DNA of 64,000 nt from Hyphomicrobiales bacterium (GCA_019075865.1 JAGXAN010000002.1:1-64000); one strand, 5' to 3'; counted from the first letter of the stretch, positions 44,790 through 54,881 are shown. Made by a program: numbers and translations. Notes: generated from the sequence alone by a model not told the origin.

Positions 44790-46508
44790 ATGTCCGCAAG
44801 CGTTGCACATGAAGCTTCGGCCTCAGGGTTGAGCTACGTCAATGGCACCAGTACGATCAGTCTCTTGAGTGACACGATTGGGCAGAGCCTCGACAAAGCG
44901 GCAGGGACCTGGCCCGATGAACCGGCGCTGATTTCGCCATCCCATAACGTGCGCTGGAACTGGCGCGAGTTTCATACCCATGTCGAAAGCCTGGCCGCGG
45001 GTCTCATGGCGCTTGGTCTGAGCCGGGGTGAGCGCATAGGTATTTGGTCGCTCAATCGCCCCGAATGGGTGCTCACGCAATTTGCCGCCGCCAAGGCTGG
45101 GCTGATTTTGGTAACGCTCAATCCGGCCTATCGCTTGGTGGAACTGGAATTTGCCCTCAACAAAGTCGGTTGCAGCGCCGTCGTCACCGCCACCAGTTTC
45201 AAGGCCAGCGATTTTATTGGCATGTTGCAGGAGCTCGCCCCCGAACTGGCGAAGGCTGGCAAAGACCGGCTCCACGCCAAGCGATTGCCGCACCTTCGCC
45301 ACATCATCCAGATCGGCGGGCCTTTGGTGCAAGGCGCCCTAGCTTTTGAGGACATCCTGAAGATGGCGACGGCCAAGACGCGCGCCGAACTGGCGAGCCT
45401 TTCCAGCCAGTTGCAATTTGATGACCCCATCAACATTCAGTTCACCTCCGGCACCACCGGGCAGCCCAAAGGTGTGACACTTACCCACCACAACATTCTC
45501 AACAATGGCCTGTTTGTTGCTCGTGGCATGGCGCTGACGCAAAAAGACCGGCTTTGCATTCCGGTGCCATTATATCACTGTTTTGGCATGGTCATGGGGG
45601 TTCTGGGCTGCGTGACCCATGGGGCGGCCATGGTATTTCCCGGTGAGGGATTTGACCCATTGGTAACGCTGCAAACCGTCGCCAATGAAAAATGCACGGG
45701 CCTTTACGGCGTGCCCACCATGTTCATTGCCGAACTCGATCATCCCGAATTCTCCAAATTCGATCTCAGCAGTCTGCGCACCGGCATTATGGCAGGCGCG
45801 CCCTGTCCGATTGAAGTTATGCGAAAATGCATCAACCTGATGCACATGCACGACGTAACCATCGCCTATGGCATGACCGAAACCAGTCCGGTCAGCTTCC
45901 AGAGCGGGCTGGAGGACAGCATCGAGCGCCGCGTATCGACGGTGGGCCGCATTCATCCGCATCTGGAAGTCAAGGTCGTGGACAGCGAAGGCCGCATTGT
46001 CCCGCGCGGGCAAAAAGGTGAATTATGCACACGCGGCTATTCCGTCATGCTGGGCTATTGGGATGAACCGCAAAAAACCGCGGAAGTGCTGGATGCAGCG
46101 CGCTGGATGCACACCGGCGATATTGCAACGCTGGACGCGGAAGGCTTTTGCAACATTGTCGGCCGCATCAAGGATTTGATCATCCGGGGTGGCGAGAATA
46201 TTTCGCCGCGCGAGGTCGAGGAATATCTCTACACCCATCCCAAAATCATGGATGTGCAGGTATTCGGTATTGCCGATGATCGCTACGGCGAGGAAATCGC
46301 CGCCTGGATCCGGGTGCGCGACGGCCAGAGCCTCACGCAGGAGGAGGTCATCGCCTTTTGCAAAGGCCGGATCGCGCATAACAAAGTGCCGCGTGTGATC
46401 CAGTTCGTCGACAATTTCCCGATGACGGTCACCGGCAAGATCCAGAAATTCATGATGCGCGCCACGGTAGAGCGTGAACTGGGCCTGAAAGCCCAGAAAA
46501 CCGCCTGA
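44790..46508 (+). CDS. AMP-binding acyl-CoA synthetase
   Basis: 572 residues. It activates a carboxylic acid to its CoA thioester through an acyl-AMP. Signatures: the P-loop [10 protein letters not shown] (about 219-228), [27 protein letters not shown] (A5 region), the hinge motif [35 protein letters not shown] and the catalytic Lys in TVTGKIQKF near the C-terminus. Sequence type fits medium/long-chain fatty acyl-CoA ligases; the chain length is inference. It has its own promoter region downstream of the small frame and is followed by the palindromic repeat array. Confidence 0.92.
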   Translation: MSASVAHEASASGLSYVNGTSTISLLSDTIGQSLDKAAGTWPDEPALISPSHNVRWNWREFHTHVESLAAGLMALGLSRGERIGIWSLNRPEWVLTQFAAAKAGLILVTLNPAYRLVELEFALNKVGCSAVVTATSFKASDFIGMLQELAPELAKAGKDRLHAKRLPHLRHIIQIGGPLVQGALAFEDILKMATAKTRAELASLSSQLQFDDPINIQFTSGTTGQPKGVTLTHHNILNNGLFVARGMALTQKDRLCIPVPLYHCFGMVMGVLGCVTHGAAMVFPGEGFDPLVTLQTVANEKCTGLYGVPTMFIAELDHPEFSKFDLSSLRTGIMAGAPCPIEVMRKCINLMHMHDVTIAYGMTETSPVSFQSGLEDSIERRVSTVGRIHPHLEVKVVDSEGRIVPRGQKGELCTRGYSVMLGYWDEPQKTAEVLDAARWMHTGDIATLDAEGFCNIVGRIKDLIIRGGENISPREVEEYLYTHPKIMDVQVFGIADDRYGEEIAAWIRVRDGQSLTQEEVIAFCKGRIAHNKVPRVIQFVDNFPMTVTGKIQKFMMRATVERELGLKAQKTA

Positions 46509-46514
46509 CCCCCC

Positions 46515-47093
46515 CGTCATTGCGAGGAGCCCTTGCGACGAAGCAAGCCAGAGGCAGGTTTGAGAGGGGGGCCTTACTGGGCACCCCCTGGGTTGCCGCG
46601 CGGCTTCGCCGCTCGCAATGACGGATGGGCGCTCGTCATTGCGAGGAGCCCTTGCGACGAAGCAAGCCAGAGGCAGGTTTGAGAGGGGAGCTTTACTAGG
46701 CATCCCCTGGTTTGCCGCGCGGCTGCGCCGCTCGCAATGACGGGTGGGTGCTCGTCATTGCGAGGAGCCCTTGCGACGAAGCAAGCCAGAGGCAGGTTTG
46801 GAGGGGGGCCTTACTGGGCACCCCCTGGTTTGCTTCGCGGCTGCGCCGCTCGCAATGACGGGTGGGCGCGCGTCATTGCGAGGAGCCCTTGCGACGAAGC
46901 AAGCCAGAGGCGGGTTTGAGAGGGGGGCCTTACTGGGCATCCACTGGTTTGCTTCGCGGCTGCGCCGCTCGCAATGACGGGGGTCGTCATTGCGAGGAGC
47001 CCTTGCGACGAAGCAAGCCAGAGGCGGGTTTGAGAGGGGAGCCTTACTGTGCATCCCCTGGTTTGCTTCGCAGCTGCGCCGCTCGCAATGACG
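46515..47093. repeat. Five tandem copies of a 109-bp palindromic element
   Basis: Copies lie at 46515-46623, 46634-46742, 46753-46860, 46871-46979 and 46985-47093. Each starts CGTCATTGCGAGG and ends CTCGCAATGACG, so the 12-bp termini are inverted repeats, and all carry CGACGAAGCAAGCCAGAGG; copies 3-5 have the matching TTGCTTCG arm while copies 1-2 read TTGCCGCG there. Linkers are about 10 bases (5 before the last copy), giving a period of 119, 119, 118 and 114. The region of 644 bases between the acyl-CoA synthetase and pnp holds nothing else but the pnp terminator. Copies differ at a few sites, so the array was made by duplication and has drifted. Confidence 0.93.
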
Positions 47094-47103
47094 GGGGAAA
47101 TAA

Positions 47104-47131
47104 AAAAGCGCCGCGGTGAGGCGGCGCTTTT
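47104..47131 (-). terminator. Intrinsic terminator of pnp
   Basis: AAAAGCGCCGC pairs with GCGGCGCTTTT around the loop GGTGAG, starting 22 bases beyond the pnp stop. On the minus strand it ends in TTTTTTAT. The symmetric A/T flanks make it usable in both directions. Confidence 0.9.
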
Positions 47132-47152
47132 GACTTATGCGATGCGGCCGGT

Positions 47153-49282
47153 TTATTCGGCGGCTTCTTCCTTGCCTTCGAGGTCTTCGCCGGTCACCTG
47201 ATCGACGACACGCATCGACAGGCGAACCTTGCCACGGTCATCAAAGCCCATCAGCTTGACCTTGACCTTGTCGCCTTCCTTGACGACATCCGTGGTCTTG
47301 GCAACGCGGCCCTTGGCGAGTTGCGAGATATGCACGAGGCCATCCTTGGCGCCGTAGAAATTGACGAATGCGCCAAAGTCGACCGCCTTGACGACCGTGC
47401 CATCATAGATCATGCCGACTTCCGGATCCGTCGCAATCGACTTGATCCAGGCAATCGCCGCCTTGATGGAATTCCCGTCCGAGGACGCAACCTTGACGGT
47501 GCCGTCATCTTCGATGTTGACCTTGGCGCCGGTCTTTTCGACGATTTCGCGGATAACCTTGCCGCCCGTGCCGATCACTTCACGGATCTTGTCGGTGGGG
47601 ATTTTCAAGGTTTCGATACGCGGGGCAAATTCACCCAGCTCGGCGCGCGCGCCGGTCAGGGCTTTCGACATTTCACCCAAAATGTGCAGACGTCCGTCCT
47701 TGGCCTGCGCCAAAGCCACCTTCATGATTTCTTCGGTGATGCCGGCAATCTTGATGTCCATTTGCAGCGAGGTGATGCCGGCGTCGGTGCCTGCAACCTT
47801 GAAATCCATATCGCCGAGATGGTCTTCATCGCCCAGAATGTCGGAGAGAACCGCAAAGCGCTCACCTTCCAAAATCAGGCCCATGGCGATGCCGGCGGTT
47901 GGCCGCTTCAACGGCACACCTGCATCCATCAATGCCAGCGATGTGCCGCAAACCGTGGCCATCGACGACGAACCGTTGGATTCGGTAATTTCCGACACGA
48001 CACGCATCGTGTAGGGGAATTCCGCAGCCGTTGGCAACATGGGACGCAGCGCGCGCCATGCCAGCTTGCCGTGGCCGATTTCGCGGCGTCCGGGGCTGCC
48101 CATGCGGCCGGTTTCACCCACCGAGTAGGGAGGGAAGTTGTAATGCAGCAGGAAGCGTTCCTTGTAGGTACCTTCGAGTGAATCGATGTATTGCTCGTCT
48201 TCACCGGTGCCAAGGGTCGCAACAACCAGCGCCTGGGTTTCGCCGCGCGTAAACAGCGCCGAACCATGCGTGCGCGGCAATATGCCGACTTCCGCCAGAA
48301 TGGGGCGAACGGTTTTGACGTCGCGCCCATCGATGCGGATGCCAGTATCCAGCACATTCCAGCGCACCACTTTGGCTTGCAGGTCATGGAAAGCTTCACC
48401 GACATGATCCTTGGGGAATTTGGCTTCCCCGTCGGCTGGCAGCAGGGCCGCGTTGACCTTGGCCTTCACCGCGTCGACGGCCTTGTAGCGCTCCTGCTTG
48501 GCAGTGATCTTGTAGGCTTCGCGCAAGTCTTTCTCGGCCAAATCGAAAACGGCCTTTTCGGCAGCTGACTTGTCAACCAGTTGCAGGTCGCGCGGCTCTT
48601 TGGCAGCCTTTTCCGCCAGGCGGATGATCGCTTCGAGAACAGGCTGGAACCCGCGATGACCGGTCATGACCGCGTCAAGCATGACGGCTTCGGACAATTC
48701 CTTGGCTTCCGATTCAACCATGAGCACGGCATCCATCGTGCCGGCCATGACCAGATCGAGATCCGAGGTCTTCATTTCGTCGATGGTCGGGTTGAGCTTC
48801 AATGCGCCGCCAATCATGCCAACGCGTGCTGCGCCAACTGGCCCCATGAAGGGAATGCCAGAGAGTGTCAGGGCCGCCGAGGTTGCGATCATCGCCAGAA
48901 TATCGGGGTCGTTTTCGAGGTCATGGCTCAGAACCGTAACCACAACCTGCGTTTCATTGCGATAGCCCTCAGGGAACAACGGGCGGATCGGACGGTCGAT
49001 CAGGCGGGAAACCAGGGTTTCCTTTTCCGATGGGCGACCTTCGCGCTTGAAATAGCCGCCGGGAATGCGGCCAGCCGCAAACGCCTTTTCCTGATAATTG
49101 ACGGTCAGCGGGAAGAAGTCGACGCCGGGCTTGGCAGCCTTGGCACCAACGACGGTCGCAAGAACGGTGGTCTCGCCATAGGTGGCAAGCACGGCAGCAT
49201 CGGCCTGTCGGGCAATGCGCCCGGTTTCCAGGGTCAGCTTGCGGCCGGCCCAATCCAGGGATTCACGGTGAATTTGAAACAT
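47153..49282 (-). CDS. pnp: Polyribonucleotide nucleotidyltransferase (PNPase)
   Basis: 709 residues. A 3'-5' phosphorolytic exoribonuclease of RNA decay. Order of domains: RNase PH 1 (1-140), helical linker (145-230), RNase PH 2 (310-545, with [15 protein letters not shown] and the [12 protein letters not shown] loop), KH (550-610, [12 protein letters not shown]) and S1 (620-690, [15 protein letters not shown] and [10 protein letters not shown]). It begins [15 protein letters not shown]. Follows rpsO on the same strand across a 183-base space containing a hairpin, the standard rpsO-pnp layout. Confidence 0.97.
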   Translation of the reverse strand: MFQIHRESLDWAGRKLTLETGRIARQADAAVLATYGETTVLATVVGAKAAKPGVDFFPLTVNYQEKAFAAGRIPGGYFKREGRPSEKETLVSRLIDRPIRPLFPEGYRNETQVVVTVLSHDLENDPDILAMIATSAALTLSGIPFMGPVGAARVGMIGGALKLNPTIDEMKTSDLDLVMAGTMDAVLMVESEAKELSEAVMLDAVMTGHRGFQPVLEAIIRLAEKAAKEPRDLQLVDKSAAEKAVFDLAEKDLREAYKITAKQERYKAVDAVKAKVNAALLPADGEAKFPKDHVGEAFHDLQAKVVRWNVLDTGIRIDGRDVKTVRPILAEVGILPRTHGSALFTRGETQALVVATLGTGEDEQYIDSLEGTYKERFLLHYNFPPYSVGETGRMGSPGRREIGHGKLAWRALRPMLPTAAEFPYTMRVVSEITESNGSSSMATVCGTSLALMDAGVPLKRPTAGIAMGLILEGERFAVLSDILGDEDHLGDMDFKVAGTDAGITSLQMDIKIAGITEEIMKVALAQAKDGRLHILGEMSKALTGARAELGEFAPRIETLKIPTDKIREVIGTGGKVIREIVEKTGAKVNIEDDGTVKVASSDGNSIKAAIAWIKSIATDPEVGMIYDGTVVKAVDFGAFVNFYGAKDGLVHISQLAKGRVAKTTDVVKEGDKVKVKLMGFDDRGKVRLSMRVVDQVTGEDLEGKEEAAE

Positions 49283-49409
49283 TCTGATTTTCTTTCAGGT
49301 TGGCAAAAGCCAAAAAGCCACGAGCGAAACGGCAAGAGGCTGCGCCAGCGGTCAAATTCCGTCGGTCAGCGTCCAGCGATTTCGTCATGGCTTTTTATCT
49401 TTCACGGAC

Positions 49410-49438
49410 AAGGTGGCAACCCCATGCTGCCACCTTTT
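49410..49438 (-). promoter_or_regulatory. Hairpin between rpsO and pnp
   Basis: AAGGTGGCA (49410-49418) pairs with TGCCACCTT (49428-49436). On the minus strand no U run follows, so it is more likely a processing or regulatory hairpin, as known from RNase III control of pnp in E. coli, or a weak rpsO terminator. Confidence 0.5.
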
Positions 49439-49465
49439 ATGGCTGCGCACTGGCGCAGCACTTGG

Positions 49466-49735
49466 TCAGCGGCGGATGCCGAGACGCTCGATCAGGGACT
49501 TGTAACGGGCTTCATCGCCCTTTTTCACATAGTCGAGCAATTGACGACGCAGCGACACCAGCTTCAGCAAGCCGCGACGTGAGTGATTGTCCTTCACGTG
49601 CGATTTGAAATGCTCGGTGAGCGTTGCAATGCGTGAGGTCAAAATGGCGACCTGCACTTCGGGCGAACCGGTATCGCCGGGCTTGGTAGCATATTCCTTG
49701 ATAAGCGCTTGCTTGCGCTCAGGGGTAATCGACAT
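49466..49735 (-). CDS. rpsO: 30S ribosomal protein S15
   Basis: 89 residues starting [15 protein letters not shown]. The signature [24 protein letters not shown], which contacts 16S rRNA, is intact and the length is exact for the family. A much longer upstream opening is rejected because S15 starts at this Met. The usual upstream gene truB is not here; an Ada-type gene precedes it. Confidence 0.97.
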   Translation of the reverse strand: MSITPERKQALIKEYATKPGDTGSPEVQVAILTSRIATLTEHFKSHVKDNHSRRGLLKLVSLRRQLLDYVKKGDEARYKSLIERLGIRR

Positions 49736-49932
49736 CGGGATTTTCCTTGAATTGTGGAGTAGAAACCTGCCACGCAGCCAGACCGGGATGTCGTCCAGGA
49801 AGGTTGCGCCATGGCGAGGCGATTTGGCACTTTTACCAAAACAAGGCCGCTTATACACGCTTTTGCCAATCTTGGAAGCCCCATGCCCTGCGATTCGCAA
49901 CGCGCGCTTGCCCGGTGCAGTAATTTGCGGGC

Positions 49933-50787
49933 TTAGCGTGCGACCTGGCCGGCTTCCCAGCCCAACATGGCCTGCTTGCGGGTCAGACCCCAATGGTACC
50001 CGGTCAAAGCCCCGGTTTTGCCCAAAACCCTGTGGCAGGGCACGACGAAGCTGATCGGGTTTTTGCCCACCGCCGCCCCCACGGCACGGGCCGCGGTTGG
50101 CTTGCCGATATAGGTGGCGAGCGTGCCATAGGTTGTGGCTCTGCCCATCGGAATTTTAAGCAGGGTCTCCCAAACCCGCACCTCAAAATCCGTGCCGATC
50201 AGCACGACCCGCAGCGGTTGCCCCTGCTGCCAGCGCTGCATTTCAAACACCCGTTGCGCATAGGGGCCGGTCGCCGAATCATTGCGCCGCAGATGCGCAT
50301 TGGGCCAACGCTTTTGCATGTCCTCGAGCGCATTTTTGCGCTGGCCGTCATCCACGAAGCCCAACCCCGCCATGCCGCGCTCGTTGGCCACGACAATCGC
50401 TTCGCCAAAAGGGGAGGGGTGGTAGCCGTAATCCATGATCATGCCAGCGCCACCACTGCGATATTCGCCCGGTGACAGCGCTTCATGCGCAACAAACAGG
50501 TCGTGCAACCGCGAGGGCCCCGACAGTCCCAGTTCAAAGCTGGCATCCAGCACGCTGGCTTCCCCTTGCAAAAGCTGGCGGGCATGGTCGAGGGTCAGGG
50601 CCTGCTGAAATGCCTTGGGTGTCAGCCCGGCCCAGCGCTTGAACAGCGCGGTGAAAGTGGCGGGTGACAGGTTGATTTGGGCGGCTATGTCACCCATCGG
50701 CAATTGCGCCTGCCAATGCGCGCTCATATATTCGATGGCCTGTTTGACGCGTGTATAATCGTCAGGGGTTTTTGCTGTGTCGAGCAT
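49933..50787 (-). CDS. AraC-type regulator fused to O6-alkylguanine-DNA methyltransferase (Ada-like)
   Basis: 284 residues. Residues 10-110 form an AraC HTH pair ([20 protein letters not shown], then [18 protein letters not shown]). Residues 115-284 form the methyltransferase with the active cysteine in VVPCHRVLG (Cys251) and the preceding [13 protein letters not shown]. It removes alkyl groups from O6-guanine by suicide transfer. The N-terminal zinc/phosphotriester-repair domain of full Ada is missing, so the classical methylation switch that activates transcription cannot operate in the same way. Single gene between rpsO and DUF2244. Confidence 0.9.
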   Translation of the reverse strand: MLDTAKTPDDYTRVKQAIEYMSAHWQAQLPMGDIAAQINLSPATFTALFKRWAGLTPKAFQQALTLDHARQLLQGEASVLDASFELGLSGPSRLHDLFVAHEALSPGEYRSGGAGMIMDYGYHPSPFGEAIVVANERGMAGLGFVDDGQRKNALEDMQKRWPNAHLRRNDSATGPYAQRVFEMQRWQQGQPLRVVLIGTDFEVRVWETLLKIPMGRATTYGTLATYIGKPTAARAVGAAVGKNPISFVVPCHRVLGKTGALTGYHWGLTRKQAMLGWEAGQVAR

Positions 50788-50888
50788 GGTGCTGGCTCCT
50801 TATCGACACATGATGAGCGTGATTCTCACCTAAAGCCACCCGATTTCGTTGGTGCCAATTCCGGAATTTTCAGCAACCAGTCCGGCAA

Positions 50889-51422
50889 TTAGAACTGTGG
50901 CCCGCGCTTGGCCTGCGCCAGTGCGCGCGAAAAGTCTTCTGCAAAGCGCGCCTTTTCGTCCGGGCCCAGAAAATTGGCGACCGGCACTTCACGGCCCCTG
51001 GAGGCAAAAGCCAGACGCAACATCCCGAATTCTTCGTGCTTTTCGCTCTCCAACCGCACCCAAGCCGGATTGAACCGAAAATTGCGCTGCACGCCCTTGG
51101 CGCTCACTTTCGACAAAAGCAGTTCCAGCGGCGTCATGCGCACGTCCTCATAGGCGCGTGCGTCCCGAAAATTGATTCGAAACGCCAAGTAAACGCATGC
51201 AATATCAAGCCCCATAAACCCGATGATCGGCCAAGCGCCCATAATGAAGAATGGTATGGTTGTGATAATGCCGGCAATCCCGACAAAACTGATCAGATAT
51301 TGAAACTGGACTTGCGAGAGCGATCGGTGCGGAACCAGTCGGCGGTTGAACAGCAAATGCTCCGCAGCATCCGACGGTGGGCCGATATCTGGCGGGGAAC
51401 CATCGAGACTCACGAAAATCAT
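50889..51422 (-). CDS. DUF2244 integral membrane protein
   Basis: 177 residues from the Met at 51422 (the frame stays open upstream to 51491, without a ribosome site). Two hydrophobic segments near residues 44-66 and 68-88 (LISFVGIAGIITTIPFFI; PIIGFMGLDIACVYLAF) form a hairpin in the inner membrane. The flanking soluble parts match DUF2244: HRSLSQVQFQ before it and FNPAWVRLESEKHEEFG after it. The family is widespread in alphaproteobacteria, often near cytochrome oxidase genes, but its role is unknown. It is divergent from the flippase-like gene. Confidence 0.8.
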   Translation of the reverse strand: MIFVSLDGSPPDIGPPSDAAEHLLFNRRLVPHRSLSQVQFQYLISFVGIAGIITTIPFFIMGAWPIIGFMGLDIACVYLAFRINFRDARAYEDVRMTPLELLLSKVSAKGVQRNFRFNPAWVRLESEKHEEFGMLRLAFASRGREVPVANFLGPDEKARFAEDFSRALAQAKRGPQF

Positions 51423-51531
51423 CCATTCTGAACGTTGAAGCAGGCACCGAATAATTATGTCAAACATGGGCCAGATTTGCATTCGTTTCAAGCGTCACAT
51501 ATGCGTCAAAAGCTGCAGGGCATAAGAGATC

Positions 51532-52551
51532 ATGAATTTTTTGGAACAAGTGGACAAAAAGGCACAGGCTGAGGCGGCGCGTCGGCGCTCGATGCTTCAT
51601 TACGCCAGCATCATCGTGTCGCTGGCGATCTTCAGCTTTGCGATATTCATGCTGTCGCGACTGTTGACGCAAGTGCACATCAAAGATGTGCAAGCGGCGT
51701 TCCGGGCGACCGAGCCTTATCAGATATTCTTCGCCCTGATCAGCACAAGTGTCTCTTATCTGGCGCTTACCGGTTACGATGCAGTCGCGATGCGCCAGCT
51801 CAAATTGCGCGTGCCCTATCGCATTGTCGCGCTCGGGTCGTTCAGCGCTTATGCCATCTCTTTCGTGCTCGGCTTTCCCCTCATTACCGGCGGCACCGTG
51901 CGTTACTGGATTTACTCGCGCGCCAAAGTGTCGGCGGGCAAGGTGGCGAGCCTGACATTGGTTGCCAGTGTCACATTCTGGCTTGGCATGGTGCTGATCA
52001 TCGGGGTCGCACTTTTGCTCCAGCCCGCCGAAATCGGTGCAATTGATCACCTGTCCATCCTCGTAAATCAATCGATTGGCATGGCCGCCATGATCAGCAT
52101 TGGCAGCTATCTGACCTGGGTTTCGCTGGCCAAGCGCCATGTCACCATCAAAAGCCTGCGGCTGGAGCTTCCCGGTTTCTGGCTGACGCTGGCGCAGATT
52201 TGCCTCGGGGTGCTGGACCTCAGCAGCGCCGCTGCCACGCTCTATTTCCTGTTGCCCATCGGCCATGAGACCAACTATATCCTGTTCATCGCCATTTACG
52301 TCTTTGCCTGCCTGCTGGGCATTGCCAGCAACGCGCCGGGCGGCATCGGGGTCTTTGAAATCACGATTTTGGGGGCGGTGACCGCGCCCGCGCCCGAAGC
52401 TGTGCTCGCGTCCCTGCTGCTGTTTCGCGTGATTTACTATTTTCTGCCGTTTTTGCTGGCATTGGCGGTGATTGGCGCGCATGAGGCAGTAACGCGTTGG
52501 AAGTCGCTACGGGAAGCGATGATACGCCAGAACGATGGGGATGAAGAGTGA
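51532..52551 (+). CDS. YbhN/UPF0104 (MprF flippase-like) membrane protein
   Basis: 339 residues with about eight transmembrane helices. It matches the N-terminal flippase half of MprF (lysylphosphatidylglycerol synthase TM region): GYDAVAMRQLKLRVPY, SAYAISFVLGFPLITGGTVRYW and, near the C-terminus, SNAPGGIGVFEITIL. The catalytic aminoacyl-transfer half is absent, as in YbhN. It probably moves or binds lipids. The stop overlaps the start of phoR by four bases, which ties it to the phosphate regulon, perhaps to membrane remodelling under phosphate limitation (inference). Confidence 0.87.
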   Translation: MNFLEQVDKKAQAEAARRRSMLHYASIIVSLAIFSFAIFMLSRLLTQVHIKDVQAAFRATEPYQIFFALISTSVSYLALTGYDAVAMRQLKLRVPYRIVALGSFSAYAISFVLGFPLITGGTVRYWIYSRAKVSAGKVASLTLVASVTFWLGMVLIIGVALLLQPAEIGAIDHLSILVNQSIGMAAMISIGSYLTWVSLAKRHVTIKSLRLELPGFWLTLAQICLGVLDLSSAAATLYFLLPIGHETNYILFIAIYVFACLLGIASNAPGGIGVFEITILGAVTAPAPEAVLASLLLFRVIYYFLPFLLALAVIGAHEAVTRWKSLREAMIRQNDGDEE

Positions 52552-53609
52552 GCGACATGGCCTTCATGCAGACCACCGATTTGATTCGCGCCATCGTTGA
52601 CGTGCTGCCGGAACCGGCCATGGTCATCAGCGCTGAAGGGCGAATATTGGCGGCCAATTCCGCGACGCAGGCGCTGTTTCCCGCTATGCGCATGGGCGAT
52701 CTTCTGGCCCTGAACCTGCGCGCCCCCGATATTTTGGACGCGATGGCCCGGGTGCGCGCCGAGGGCAAGACCGAGAGCGTGTTGTGGTTGGAACGCGTGC
52801 CGGTGGAGCGGTTGTTTGACGTGCATATCGCCCTGATTGAGACGCCGGACCAACCCCATGCCTTGATGCTGGCGCTGCGCGACCTCACCGAATTGCGGCG
52901 GGTTGAGCGCATGCGCGTCGATTTTGTCGCCAACGCCAGCCATGAATTGCGCACACCTCTCGCGTCCTTGCTCGGCTTTATCGAAACCCTGCAAGGCGCG
53001 GCGCGCGATGACTCTATTGCCCGCGAGCGTTTTTTGAAGATCATGTACGAGCAGGCCCGTCGCATGGCACGCCTCGTCGATGATCTGCTGTCGCTCTCGC
53101 GTATTGAACAAAACCTGCACTTGCGCCCCGAGCAACCGGTCGATCTGGGCCTCGTTGTGCGCCATATTGTCGATACCCTTTCCAGTATGGCCAACGAAGG
53201 CAAGGTGCAGTTGAAATTGCAGGTAGCGGGCAATGTCATGGTCACCGGCGATCGCGATGAGTTGCTGAGGGTGGCCGAAAATCTCATTGAAAATGCCATC
53301 AAATACGGCAGCAGTGCCAAGCCCGGTGAACAGGCCCTGGTGGAAATCGAAGTGGATGCCGGCCCCCGCCAGGCTCGGCTGAGCGTGCGCGATTACGGCC
53401 CCGGCATTGCCAGCGAGCACCTGCCGCGCCTCACCGAGCGGTTTTACCGCGTGGATGCCGGCGAGAGCCGCTCCAAAGGGGGCACCGGCTTGGGCCTCGC
53501 CATCGTCAAGCACATTGTCGCGCGCCACCGCGGCCGGTTAACAATTGTAAGCAAATTGGGGGAGGGCACACAGGCCGAAATCACACTCCCCGTTTACAGT
53601 GACGATTAG
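52548..53609 (+). CDS. phoR: Phosphate regulon sensor histidine kinase PhoR
   Basis: 353 residues from GTG 52548 overlapping the preceding stop; ATG 52557 is an alternative. A PAS domain (residues 10-115; AIVDVLPEPAMVISAEGRIL) precedes the histidine box FVANASHELRTPLASL (His about residue 133) and the ATPase with N box NLIENAIKYG, DYGPGI and GGTGLGLAIVKH. Most PhoR proteins have one or two N-terminal membrane helices; none is visible here, so this form may be cytosolic and tethered by PhoU/PstB. It should phosphorylate PhoB, encoded 4.7 kb downstream after pstSCAB-phoU. Confidence 0.93.
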   Translation: MSDMAFMQTTDLIRAIVDVLPEPAMVISAEGRILAANSATQALFPAMRMGDLLALNLRAPDILDAMARVRAEGKTESVLWLERVPVERLFDVHIALIETPDQPHALMLALRDLTELRRVERMRVDFVANASHELRTPLASLLGFIETLQGAARDDSIARERFLKIMYEQARRMARLVDDLLSLSRIEQNLHLRPEQPVDLGLVVRHIVDTLSSMANEGKVQLKLQVAGNVMVTGDRDELLRVAENLIENAIKYGSSAKPGEQALVEIEVDAGPRQARLSVRDYGPGIASEHLPRLTERFYRVDAGESRSKGGTGLGLAIVKHIVARHRGRLTIVSKLGEGTQAEITLPVYSDD

Positions 53610-53627
53610 TTGTTTAATTACAACTAA
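53606..53627. promoter_or_regulatory. AT-only palindrome behind phoR
   Basis: TTAGTTGT and ACAACTAA are perfect inverted arms around TTAATT, starting at the phoR stop codon. It may be a regulator-binding site or a weak end hairpin before the pst promoter. Confidence 0.35.
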
Positions 53628-53633
53628 TTACAT

Positions 53634-53666
53634 TGTCACATAACCGTTGTTTTTAAGTCATATAAA
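53634..53666 (+). promoter_or_regulatory. Pho box in front of pstS
   Basis: TGTCACATAAC at 53634 and AGTCATATAAA at 53656 are two imperfect Pho half-sites 22 bases apart, one PhoB-dimer repeat distance, with a degenerate 11-mer between. They lie about 120-150 bases before pstS. Phosphate-starvation activation by PhoB is expected. Confidence 0.6.
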
Positions 53667-53782
53667 CATAACCGAATTACAATAGGAATCGGCGCGGGTC
53701 ATCCAACTGGCGGCTCAAAGTCGGGTTTCGAAATCCGGCGCCTTGAATTTCGGGCAAATCCTTTTCCTTCTGGAGAACTACA

Positions 53783-54808
53783 ATGAAGATCAATATCGCC
53801 ATGCGCGCAGCGCTTTTTGCCTGTGCAACTTCGATAGCTGCCGTTTCTGTGCATGCAGCTGAAATCACCGGTGCCGGTTCGACCTTTGGTACGCCGATCT
53901 ATTCGAAGTGGGCTGAAGCCTACAAGAAGGTTTCCGGCAACAGCCTCAACTATCAGTCCATCGGTTCGGGTGGCGGTATCGCGCAGATCAACGCCAACAC
54001 CGTGACCTTCGGCGCTTCCGACATGCCGCTGACCCCCACCGATCTGGCAGCCCACGACCTCGTGCAGTTCCCCACCGTCATCGGTGGCGCTATCCCGGCG
54101 GTCAACATTCCCGGCATCGGCGCTGGCGGCATCACGCTCGATGGCGTGACTCTCGCCCACATCTATCTCGGCAAGATCACCAAGTGGAACGCTCCGGCAA
54201 TTGCCAAGCTCAACCCCGGCGTCAAGTTGCCTGACCTCGACATCGTTGTCGTGCATCGCGCGGACGGTTCGGGCACCACCTTCATCTGGACCAGCTACCT
54301 GTCCAAGGTCAGCCCGACCTTCAAGAAGAACGTCGGCGTGAACACGGCCGTTCAGTGGCCGGTTGGCATTGGCGCCAAGGGCAATGAAGGCGTTGCCAAC
54401 AACGTCGCCAACACCAAGGGTGCCATCGGTTACGTTGAATATGCTTACGTGACCCAGAACCACATGGCCTATGCCAAGATGATCAACAAGGACGGCAAGG
54501 TTGTGGAACCAAGCGCAGCTGCATTCCAGGCTTCGGCTGCGGGTGTGGATTGGGCCAAGTCCGATCATTATTACGTGATCCTGACCAACCAGGCTGGTGC
54601 TGCCACCTGGCCGATTTCGGGCGCAACCTTCATCCTCATGCACGGCAAGCCGAAAGACAAAGCCGCTTCCGCTGAAGCGCTCAAGTTCTTCGACTGGAGC
54701 TATCACAACGGCGGCCAGATCGCCAAGGACCTGTTCTACGTGATGCTGCCGTCTTCGACCGTTAAGCAGATCGAAGCCACCTGGCAGAAAGAAATCGCCA
54801 CCAAGTAA
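53783..54808 (+). CDS. pstS: Phosphate ABC transporter substrate-binding protein
   Basis: 341 residues. A signal peptide (1-27, ending VSVHAA) exports it to the periplasm. The mature protein begins EITGAGSTFGTPIYSKW, and the phosphate-binding segments are SIGSGGGIAQI, FGASDMPLT and RADGSGTTFIW. GGAG lies before the ATG. It captures phosphate and passes it to PstCA. A strong hairpin follows the stop, which should favour high PstS amounts over the membrane parts. Confidence 0.96.
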   Translation: MKINIAMRAALFACATSIAAVSVHAAEITGAGSTFGTPIYSKWAEAYKKVSGNSLNYQSIGSGGGIAQINANTVTFGASDMPLTPTDLAAHDLVQFPTVIGGAIPAVNIPGIGAGGITLDGVTLAHIYLGKITKWNAPAIAKLNPGVKLPDLDIVVVHRADGSGTTFIWTSYLSKVSPTFKKNVGVNTAVQWPVGIGAKGNEGVANNVANTKGAIGYVEYAYVTQNHMAYAKMINKDGKVVEPSAAAFQASAAGVDWAKSDHYYVILTNQAGAATWPISGATFILMHGKPKDKAASAEALKFFDWSYHNGGQIAKDLFYVMLPSSTVKQIEATWQKEIATK

Positions 54809-54852
54809 GGCGAAATATCAGGCTCCATCCGGGGGTCTGGTTGAAATTGCAG

Positions 54853-54881
54853 TTGCGGGGAGGCAATCTCCCCGCAATTTT
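54853..54881 (+). terminator. Terminator/attenuator hairpin between pstS and pstC
   Basis: TTGCGGGGAG pairs perfectly with CTCCCCGCAA across the loop GCAAT and is followed by TTTTC. It lies 45 bases after the pstS stop. Partial readthrough would feed pstCAB. Confidence 0.8.

Noticed and set aside
46515-47093. Regular repeat spacing resembling a CRISPR array
   Set aside because: The repeated unit is 109 bases with inverted termini and the linkers are only 5-10 bases and similar to each other; there are no unique spacers and no cas genes.
46737-47119. Plus- and minus-strand frames across the repeat array
   Set aside because: They translate the palindromic element over and over (for example SLRGALATKQ) and are by-products of the repeat.
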